This document shows positions 17,324 to 22,994 of a stretch of DNA of 22,994 bases, in pieces; position 1 is the first letter of the stretch, and every line of letters begins with the position of its first letter. The position numbers were made by a program, and so were the translations under genes. This DNA is from JAWLGW01 sp964569055 (GTDB taxonomy: Bacteria; Planctomycetota; J058): positions 1-22,994 of the forward strand of contig CAZMSZ010000083.1 of the NCBI GenBank assembly GCA_964569055.1. The letters run 5' to 3'. The notes beneath the pieces were generated by a model, which worked only from the letters and a program-made list of their open reading frames with translations, ran no database searches and was not told where the DNA came from.

Positions 17324-18450
17324 GACCTCTCCTCGGCGCGCGCGCGGCGCGCGACCTCCAGCACCTTACGGCTCGCCGTGGGGAGCGCGAGCCCCTCCAG
17401 CTCGTCGGGCGCGACCCAGCGCGCGCCCTCGCTCGGCGTCGCGCGCGCGCGGGTCCGCGCGGCGAACACCTCGATCGTCCAGTGGCGGTGGCTGAAGCGG
17501 TGCTCGGCCAGCCCGCAGCGCACCGGGGCCGCGCGGCAGCCCGCGCGCCGCGCCAGGCGACGGGCGCCCGCCCCGGGCTCCTCGCCCGGCGCGAGGTCGA
17601 GCGCGGGGAGCTCGTACAGCCCCGCCAGCAGCCCCTCGGCGGGCCGGCGCTCCAGGCGGAAGCGGCCGTCGGCGCGCTCGAGGTACAGCGCCACCCGTCG
17701 CACGATCGGCACCTCGGCGCGGCGCGAGGGCGCGGGGAACGCCTCCGGCTCGTTCGCCCGCGCTGCGCCGCACCAGGTCGCGAGCGGACAGGCGCCGCAG
17801 GCGGGCCCGCGCGGGCGGCACACGAGCGCGCCGAGCTCCATCAGCGCCTCGTTGAACGTCCCCACCTCGCGCGCCGGGAGCACCGCCTCGGCGAGCGCCC
17901 ACAGCCGCCGCTGCACCGGCCCCTCGCTCGGCGCGCCGGGCACGCGGAACACGCGCGCCAGCACGCGGGCCACGTTGCCGTCCAGGATCGGCAGCCGGTC
18001 GCCCCAGGCCAGCGAGAGCACCGCGCCCACCGTGTAGCGCCCGAGCCCGGGCAAGGCGCCCAGCGCGCGCGGGTCGCGCGGCAGCTCGCCTCCGTGCTCG
18101 GCCACGACCACCCGCGCCGCGCGGTGGAGGTTGCGCGCGCGCCGGTAGAACCCCAGCCCCGCCCAGGCCGCGAGCACGTCCTCCTCGTCCGCCGCCGCCA
18201 GCGCGCGCAGGTCGGGGAACCGCCGCAGGAACGGCTCGTAGTAGGCGAGCACCGTCTCGACCTGCGTCTGCTGGAGCATGACCTCCGACACCCACACGCG
18301 ATACGGGGTGCGCTCGCGCCGCCAGGGGAGGTCGCGCGCGTGCGCGCGGAACCACCGCAGGAGCGGCGCCGCGAGGGCGCCCGGCGCGGGGACGAGGGGG
18401 TCGGCGAGGGGCGGGCGGGGCACGGCGCGGCTCCGAGGTCGCGACACCAT
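17320..18450 (-). CDS. mutY: A/G-specific adenine DNA glycosylase MutY
   Basis: MutY removes adenine mispaired with 8-oxoguanine in base excision repair. The 376-residue protein has the catalytic Glu in SEVMLQQTQV (E56), the helix-hairpin-helix LPGLGRYTVGAV (133-144) and the catalytic Asp in LDGNVARVL (D157). The iron-sulfur cluster motif C-x6-C-x2-C-x5-C is complete (C211, C218, C221, C227). A NUDIX-like 8-oxoG recognition domain follows (about 245-370), with the expected FSHRHWTIEVF segment at 319-329. The ATG at 18450 gives a normal length and lies 43 bases before the assembly gap, so an upstream promoter may be missing. The downstream hydratase gene overlaps by 4 bases. Confidence 0.95.
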   Translation of the reverse strand: MVSRPRSRAVPRPPLADPLVPAPGALAAPLLRWFRAHARDLPWRRERTPYRVWVSEVMLQQTQVETVLAYYEPFLRRFPDLRALAAADEEDVLAAWAGLGFYRRARNLHRAARVVVAEHGGELPRDPRALGALPGLGRYTVGAVLSLAWGDRLPILDGNVARVLARVFRVPGAPSEGPVQRRLWALAEAVLPAREVGTFNEALMELGALVCRPRGPACGACPLATWCGAARANEPEAFPAPSRRAEVPIVRRVALYLERADGRFRLERRPAEGLLAGLYELPALDLAPGEEPGAGARRLARRAGCRAAPVRCGLAEHRFSHRHWTIEVFAARTRARATPSEGARWVAPDELEGLALPTASRKVLEVARRARAEERS

Positions 18451-18493
18451 GCCCGGAACGGGGCGGGAAACAAAGGGGGATCGCGGGCCTGGA

Positions 18494-18593
18494 NNNNNNN
18501 NNNNNNNNNNNNNNNNNNNNNNNNNNNNNNNNNNNNNNNNNNNNNNNNNNNNNNNNNNNNNNNNNNNNNNNNNNNNNNNNNNNNNNNNNNNNN
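18494..18593. other. Assembly gap (100 N)
   Basis: Exactly 100 unknown bases join two contigs. The true distance and any content here are unknown. Adjacency of mutY and the histidine kinase gene therefore rests on scaffolding. Any frame translated across the gap is an artefact. Confidence 0.99.
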
Positions 18594-18663
18594 CCAACCG
18601 GACCGCGCAGGTCCAGTTTGGAGGGAGGCTCCGCGCTTGTTCGTCCCTTTACGGTTCCTCACA

Positions 18664-20784
18664 ATGCCTCCAGTGCCGAACCTGATCGTGCTCTCGGGGC
18701 TGCGGCGAGGTGTCGTCGTGCCGGCGCGGCGGCGCACCGTCCTCGGGCGGGGGGCCGAGGTCGACCTGCGGCTCCCAGATTTCCTCGTCTCGGGCCGCCA
18801 CGCCGAGGTGGCGGCGGAGGGCGATGGCTGGGTGCTGCGCGACCTCGACAGCACCAACGGCAGCTTCCGCAACGGACGACGGCTGCACGACGACGAGCCG
18901 CTGGTCCTGGGGGACATCGTCCAGCTCGGCGCGACCGAGCTGCTGTTCACCGACTCGGAGCAGGCGCCTCGCGCCGAGGAGGGGCTGGCGCGCACCACGC
19001 TGCTCGCCGACCGCGAGGAGCAGGCGGCGTATGCGGTGCGCATGGTGACCGAGCCAGGCGCCGAGGACCTGTTGCTCGCGACCGTCGAGCGCGGGCTGGC
19101 ACCCGACGTGGCGCTGTCGGTCGCGCAGGCGGTGCAGGGGGCCTTCGGGCGCGCCTGGGACCTCGACGACCTGCTGCACCGGGTGGCGGAGCGGTTCGGG
19201 CGGGCCGCCGGCGGGCGTGGGGTCGTGCTCTCGCTGGCGCGCGAGCCCGGCGGCCCCGCCGAGGTGGTGTATCGGGGCGTGCTCGCGGGCGACACGCTGT
19301 TCCCGCGCGACGAGCTCGACTTCGCGGTGCGCGAGGACCTCTTGGAGCGCGCGCTCGGCGAGCAGGGCGCGGTGATCGCCCGGGCCGGGCCCGACACCGG
19401 GTCGACCTCCGAGCTCGCCCTCGAGGAGGAGGCGGCCGAGCGGGGCGACTCGCTCGCCCTGTGCCTGGCGCTCCCCACGGCGGCCGGCGCGGTCGGCGCG
19501 GTCTACGTACACGACGCGCGCCCCGCGCTGACCCAGGAGGACCTGGGGCTGCTCTCGCTGATGGCGCGCCTGGCGGGGATCCACCTGCGCGACCACCTGC
19601 TCGTGGCGGCGCTGCGCGAGCGGAACGCCGAGCTCGAGGCGGCGCGCGGAGCGCTCGCCGCGGCGAACGAGGACCTCCGCGAGCGGGTGGCCGCGAGCAC
19701 CGCCCAGCTGGCCGAGACCGAGCGCCGCCAGCGGCTGCTGGCGCGGGTGGTCGAGAGCACGCCCGAGGCGGTGGTCAGCGTCACCCTCGAGGGCGTGGTC
19801 ACCTCGTGGAACCCCGCGGCGGAGGCGCTGTACGGCTACTCGGCGGCCGAGGTGCTGGGGCAGGTCCTCCCGACCGTGCCCGACGAGCGCAGCGGCGAGC
19901 TGGAGGGGATCCTGCGCGCGGTGGGAGCGGGTCGGACGCTGGCGCACCGGACGACCCGCGTCACGCGCGAGGACCGCGAGGTGCAGGTCGCGGCGACGTT
20001 CGCGCCGGTGATCGCCCCGAACGGGGAGGTGGAGGGCCTGGTCGAGGTGGCGCGCGACCTCGCCGAGCAGCTGGCCCTCGAGGAGCGCATGCGCTGGCGC
20101 GAGCGGCTCGACAGCGCGGCGCAGCTCGCGCGCGGGCTGGCGCACGAGCTCGGCAACCCGCTGGCGAACCTGCGGAGCGGGGTGGACTACCTCCTCGCCC
20201 GCCCCCGCCCCGAGCCGGTGGTGGGGCGCACGCTCGCGGTGCTGCGCGAGGAGCTGCTCCGGCTGCAGCGCCTGACGCAGCGCGCGCTCGACCTCTCGAC
20301 CTGGGAGACGCCGCGGGTGGCGCCCGTGGGCGTGCGCGAGCTGCTGCGCGACGCGGGCGCCGCGACCGAGGCGCGCGCGCGCGACGCGGGGATCGAGCTG
20401 GTCGTGAGCGCGGACGGGGTGGGGCCGGACCTCGCCCGCGGCGACCGCGATCAGCTGATCCAGGTGGCGCTCAACCTCGTCGCCAACGCGCTCGAGGCCA
20501 CGCCGCGCGACGGGCGGATCGAGCTGTCGCTGGTGAGCGCAGGCGAGCAGGTCGGGTTCGCCGTGACCGACACCGGGCGCGGGATCCCGCCCGAGGACCA
20601 GGCGCGGGTGTGGGAGCCGTTCTTCAGCCGGCGCCCGCAGGGCGCCCCGGCGGGGCTGGGCATGGGCCTCGCGATCGTGCGCCGGATCGTCGACGCGCAC
20701 GAGGGAGAGCTCGCGCTCGAGAGCGCCCCCGGCGAGGGGACCACGTTCACCGCGCTTCTGCCGCGCGCGGAGGAGACGCCATGA
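18664..20784 (+). CDS. Soluble FHA-GAF-PAS sensor histidine kinase
   Basis: This 706-residue protein has no membrane helix, so it senses cytoplasmic signals. Domains in order: FHA (about 5-96; GRG 28-30, SGRH 43-46, NG 65-66 and 70-71, all conserved), GAF (about 140-310), coiled coil (about 315-358), PAS (about 360-465; SWNPAAEALYGYSAAEVLGQ at 381-400), and a HisKA/HATPase core. The phospho-acceptor is in LAHELGNPL (H494). The N box is NLVANALEA (604-612), the G1 box DTGRGIP (636-642) and the G2 box GLGMGLA (664-670). The FHA module suggests input from Ser/Thr phosphorylation, linking it in principle to kinases such as 7875-10751. Its stop overlaps the start of the partner response regulator by ATGA (20781-20784). 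The ATG at 18664 gives a complete FHA domain. Confidence 0.95.
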   Translation: MPPVPNLIVLSGLRRGVVVPARRRTVLGRGAEVDLRLPDFLVSGRHAEVAAEGDGWVLRDLDSTNGSFRNGRRLHDDEPLVLGDIVQLGATELLFTDSEQAPRAEEGLARTTLLADREEQAAYAVRMVTEPGAEDLLLATVERGLAPDVALSVAQAVQGAFGRAWDLDDLLHRVAERFGRAAGGRGVVLSLAREPGGPAEVVYRGVLAGDTLFPRDELDFAVREDLLERALGEQGAVIARAGPDTGSTSELALEEEAAERGDSLALCLALPTAAGAVGAVYVHDARPALTQEDLGLLSLMARLAGIHLRDHLLVAALRERNAELEAARGALAAANEDLRERVAASTAQLAETERRQRLLARVVESTPEAVVSVTLEGVVTSWNPAAEALYGYSAAEVLGQVLPTVPDERSGELEGILRAVGAGRTLAHRTTRVTREDREVQVAATFAPVIAPNGEVEGLVEVARDLAEQLALEERMRWRERLDSAAQLARGLAHELGNPLANLRSGVDYLLARPRPEPVVGRTLAVLREELLRLQRLTQRALDLSTWETPRVAPVGVRELLRDAGAATEARARDAGIELVVSADGVGPDLARGDRDQLIQVALNLVANALEATPRDGRIELSLVSAGEQVGFAVTDTGRGIPPEDQARVWEPFFSRRPQGAPAGLGMGLAIVRRIVDAHEGELALESAPGEGTTFTALLPRAEETP

Positions 20785-22355
20785 CCGAGGCCAACACGCT
20801 CCTGTTCGTCGAGGACGAAGCGCCGTTCCGCGAGTTCGCGGGCGGCTTCCTCGAGGAGAACGGGTTCCGCGTGCGCTACGCCGCCTCGGGCGGCGAGGCG
20901 CTCGAGATCGTCGAGCGGGCCGACCTCGGCCTGGTGCTGCTCGACCTCAACCTGCCCGACCTCGACGGGGTCGACGTGCTGCGCTGGATGCGCGGGCGCC
21001 GCCCCGAGCTGCGCGTGATCGTGCTCACCGCCTACCGCGACGCCGAGCACGCGGTGAGCGCGCTCAAGGCGGGCGCGATCGACTACCTCACCAAGCCGGT
21101 CGACCTCGAGCGGTTGCTGCAGACGGCGCGCGAGACGCTCGAGGGGCCGCGCGCGCTCGCCCGCCCGCTCCCGGCGGCGGGGCCGCCCCCGGCCGCGGCG
21201 GCGCGCGAGCTGTGCGGGGCGCACCCCGCCTGGCTCCGCGCGGTGGCGTGCGTCGATCGAGCCGCCGCGGGCGGCGCACCCGTGCTCCTGCTCCACGGCG
21301 AGACGGGCGTGGGCAAGAGCGAGCTCGCGCGCCGCTTCCACCGCGGCAGCCCGCGGCGCGAAGGGCCGCTCGTGGTGGCCGACTGCCCGACGCTCGCGGC
21401 GGCGCTGGCCGCGAGCGAGCTGTTCGGGGCCGCGGCCGACGAGGGGCAGGACGCCACCGGCCGGCGCGGCCTGATCGAGCGCGCCGCGGGAGGCACCCTG
21501 GTGCTGGAGGAGGCGGGCGAGCTGCCGACCGAGGTGCAGTCGCAGCTCCTCAGCCTGCTCGAGCGCGGCTCGTTCCGGCGCGTGGGCGGGCGGGAGGAGG
21601 TCCGCGGCGACGTGCAGCTCGTGTGCACGGCCAGCCGCGACCTCCGGCAGGCGGTGGAGAGCGGCAGCTTCCGCCGTGACCTGTTCTTCCGGCTCGAGGC
21701 GCTGGCGGTGCGCGTGCCCCCGCTGCGTGAGCGCGGCGAGGACGTGCTGCTGCTGGCGGAGGCCTTCCTCCCCGGGCGGCACCTCGACGAGGGCGCGCGC
21801 GGCGCGCTCGTCGAGCACCCGTTCCCGGGGAACGTGCGCGAGCTCAAGAACCTCCTCGAGCGGGCCGCGACGTTCGCGGCCGAGCGCCGTGAGCTCCGGC
21901 TCGACGACCTCGACCTCCCCCTGGCGCAGCCGGTCGGCGCGCCGGGCGGGCCGCCCCTCCTCACCCCGGTCGACCTCGAGGCGCTGCTCGGCGCGATCGA
22001 GGGTCACTACGTGCTGCTCGCCGCGGACCGCACCTCGAGCCAGCGCGAGGCGGGGCGGCTGCTCGGCCTCGACCGCTTCGCGCTCGCGCGCCGCCGCAGC
22101 CGGCTCGAGCGCCTGGGCGGGAGGGACGGAGTGCGCCGCGTGATCGACGCGGCGCCGGCCTGGGTGCGCGCCCTGCTCGGGCCGCACCCGGCGGACCTCC
22201 CCGACGGCGGCCTCGACCTGCAGCGGCTGCGGGGCGAGCTCGAGGCCACGGTGATCCACCGCGCGCTGCGGGCCACCCAGGGGAACCGCGCGCGCGCGGC
22301 GACCCTGATCGGCATGAGCCGGACCAGCCTCTGCCGCCGGCTCGACACGCCCTGA
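20781..22355 (+). CDS. NtrC-like response regulator lacking the sigma-54 GAFTGA loop
   Basis: The receiver domain (about 5-118) has the acidic pocket E11-D12, phospho-acceptor D55 (LLDLNLPD), T83 and K105 (DYLTKP). An AAA+ domain (about 142-375) follows, with Walker A GETGVGKS (173-180). Where sigma-54 activators have ELFGxxxGAFTGA, this one reads ELFGAAADEGQDATGRRG (213-230), so the loop is lost. Walker B is LVLEEAGEL instead of LFLDE. The conserved PFPGNVRELKNLLERA (347-362) and the sensor-2 area remain. The C terminus carries two Fis-like helix-turn-helix segments (about 404-446 and 484-524; the second is NRARAATLIGMSRTSLCRRL). It probably binds DNA under control of the preceding histidine kinase but acts without sigma-54, as known for TyrR and Rhodobacter NtrC. 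It is translationally coupled to the kinase. Confidence 0.93.
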   Translation: MTEANTLLFVEDEAPFREFAGGFLEENGFRVRYAASGGEALEIVERADLGLVLLDLNLPDLDGVDVLRWMRGRRPELRVIVLTAYRDAEHAVSALKAGAIDYLTKPVDLERLLQTARETLEGPRALARPLPAAGPPPAAAARELCGAHPAWLRAVACVDRAAAGGAPVLLLHGETGVGKSELARRFHRGSPRREGPLVVADCPTLAAALAASELFGAAADEGQDATGRRGLIERAAGGTLVLEEAGELPTEVQSQLLSLLERGSFRRVGGREEVRGDVQLVCTASRDLRQAVESGSFRRDLFFRLEALAVRVPPLRERGEDVLLLAEAFLPGRHLDEGARGALVEHPFPGNVRELKNLLERAATFAAERRELRLDDLDLPLAQPVGAPGGPPLLTPVDLEALLGAIEGHYVLLAADRTSSQREAGRLLGLDRFALARRRSRLERLGGRDGVRRVIDAAPAWVRALLGPHPADLPDGGLDLQRLRGELEATVIHRALRATQGNRARAATLIGMSRTSLCRRLDTP

Positions 22356-22360
22356 GCGGG

Positions 22361-22405
22361 GGAGGCGTGGCGCGGTCGGCCCGAGCCGACCGCGCGCACG
22401 CCTCC
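22361..22405. terminator. Large bidirectional hairpin terminator between convergent genes
   Basis: GCGCGGTCGGC (22370-22380) pairs with 22385-22395 around a CCGA loop. After one bulged G (22396), GGAGGCGTG (22361-22369) pairs with 22397-22405. The total is 20 base pairs with one bulge, lying 5 bases after the response regulator stop and 8 bases from the MATE gene stop. There is no long T-tract, so it may terminate by a GC-rich or factor-assisted mechanism. Confidence 0.85.
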
Positions 22406-22412
22406 GCTCCGC

Positions 22413-22994
22413 TCACAGCGCGGCCGCCGGCTCGGGCGCTCGCGCCGCCTCCTCCCGCTCGCCGAGCAGGAGGTCGAGGCGGCCGACGCGTCCGCTCGCG
22501 ATCCCGCGCACGCGCCAGGCGGTGAGCGCGGCCAGGACCGCCGTCTCCGCGATCAGCCCCAGCCAGGCCCCCTTGGCGCCCCACCCCAGGGCCAGGCCCA
22601 GGCCCAAGGTGAGCGGCACCAGCAGCCCCCAGCCGGTGAACGTCGTCACCACCAGGGTGAAGCGGGTGTCGCCCGCTGCCCGGAGCGCGCAGAGGTGCAC
22701 CATGCACAACGCGTCGAACAGCTGGAACCCGGCGGCCATGAGGAGCAGGAAGCCCGCCAGGCGCACCACCTCGGGGTCGCGCGAGAACAGCCCCGCCAGC
22801 GCCTCGCCGCCCAGCGCGAACCCGAGCGCGCAGGCGCCCATCAGGACCAGCGCCAGGGTGCGCGCGCTGCCCAGCGCCCGCGCGGCCGATTCGGGCCGGC
22901 GCGCGCCGAGGTAGCGCCCCACGAGCACCCCGCCCGCCTCGCCCACCCCGAACCCGGGGAGGAACGAGAAGCTGACGATGTTGATCACGATCTC
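22413..22994 (-). CDS. MATE-family multidrug/sodium antiporter, C-terminal part (cut by window edge)
   Basis: The visible ~193 C-terminal residues form several membrane helices. FLPGFGVGEAGGVLVGRYLGA and GSARTLALVLMGACALGFAL open the second half of the MATE fold. The loop LFSRDPEVVRLAGFLLLMAA, a hallmark of the family, follows, then LCALRAAGDTRFTLVVTTFT and GWGAKGAWLGLIAETAVLAA. These transporters export cationic compounds in exchange for Na+ or H+. The frame is open through the right edge, so more than half of a typical ~450-residue protein is outside the window. It ends in a short cytoplasmic tail. Substrate cannot be predicted. Confidence 0.9.
   Translation of the reverse strand, partial: EIVINIVSFSFLPGFGVGEAGGVLVGRYLGARRPESAARALGSARTLALVLMGACALGFALGGEALAGLFSRDPEVVRLAGFLLLMAAGFQLFDALCMVHLCALRAAGDTRFTLVVTTFTGWGLLVPLTLGLGLALGWGAKGAWLGLIAETAVLAALTAWRVRGIASGRVGRLDLLLGEREEAARAPEPAAAL

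Noticed and set aside
17482..20784. Frame running from mutY antisense across the N gap into the histidine kinase
   Set aside because: It crosses 100 unknown bases and mutY antisense. The histidine kinase starts at ATG 18664 with a complete FHA domain.

Overview
This is a very GC-rich stretch of bacterial chromosome in standard code (many genes stop at TGA). It carries a 100-base run of N at 18494-18593, so it is a scaffold, probably from a draft or metagenome assembly. The gene stock (Ser/Thr kinase with a transmembrane and helical-repeat tail, several FHA proteins, two sigma-54-type AAA+ regulators, a prokaryotic RING-like protein, HEAT-type lipoprotein) suggests a complex Gram-negative such as Myxococcota/Deltaproteobacteria or Planctomycetota. 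No rRNA or other marker allows a firmer call.

Layout. 1-1575 (minus): FHA protein, accB and accC (cut by the left edge) in a tight operon for the biotin part of acetyl-CoA carboxylase. 1576-1809: intergenic, with an AT-rich island of inverted repeats. 1810-4683 (minus): a 957-aa GAF-pseudoGGDEF-GAF-AAA+-winged-helix regulator. 4901-6898 (minus): a one-pass membrane protein with TPR-like helices. 6967-7221 (plus): a small zinc-ribbon-like protein that may end in selenocysteine. 7456-10751 (minus): GNAT acetyltransferase overlapped by a receptor-like Ser/Thr kinase. 10752-10982: hexanucleotide repeats and a 22-bp palindrome. 10983-12686 (minus): HEAT-repeat lipoprotein. 12816-16091 (plus): a DCC-family thiol-disulfide oxidoreductase, an FHA-like protein, a sulfite-oxidase-like molybdoenzyme and a membrane protein with an interrupted zinc finger. 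16088-18450 (minus): MutY and an enoyl-CoA hydratase fused to a molybdopterin-binding-like domain. 18664-22355 (plus): FHA-GAF-PAS histidine kinase and its response regulator. 22413-22994 (minus): C-terminal part of a MATE transporter, separated from the regulator by a large hairpin.

The main discovery is at 12816-13226. The DCC-family reading frame (DxxCxxC active site) is intact except that both catalytic Cys codons are TGA, giving DxxUxxU. A stem-loop with a GGU apical loop lies 20 nt downstream of the second TGA, close to the geometry of a bacterial SECIS element. I read this as a double-selenocysteine (UxxU) DCC selenoprotein. A second candidate lies at 6967-7221: its frame meets TGA where I expect the last Cys of a CxxC, and a 7-bp stem with a GGC loop sits at the same 20-nt offset. 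No Sec biosynthesis gene or tRNA-Sec is visible in this window, so the readthrough must be tested against the rest of the genome.
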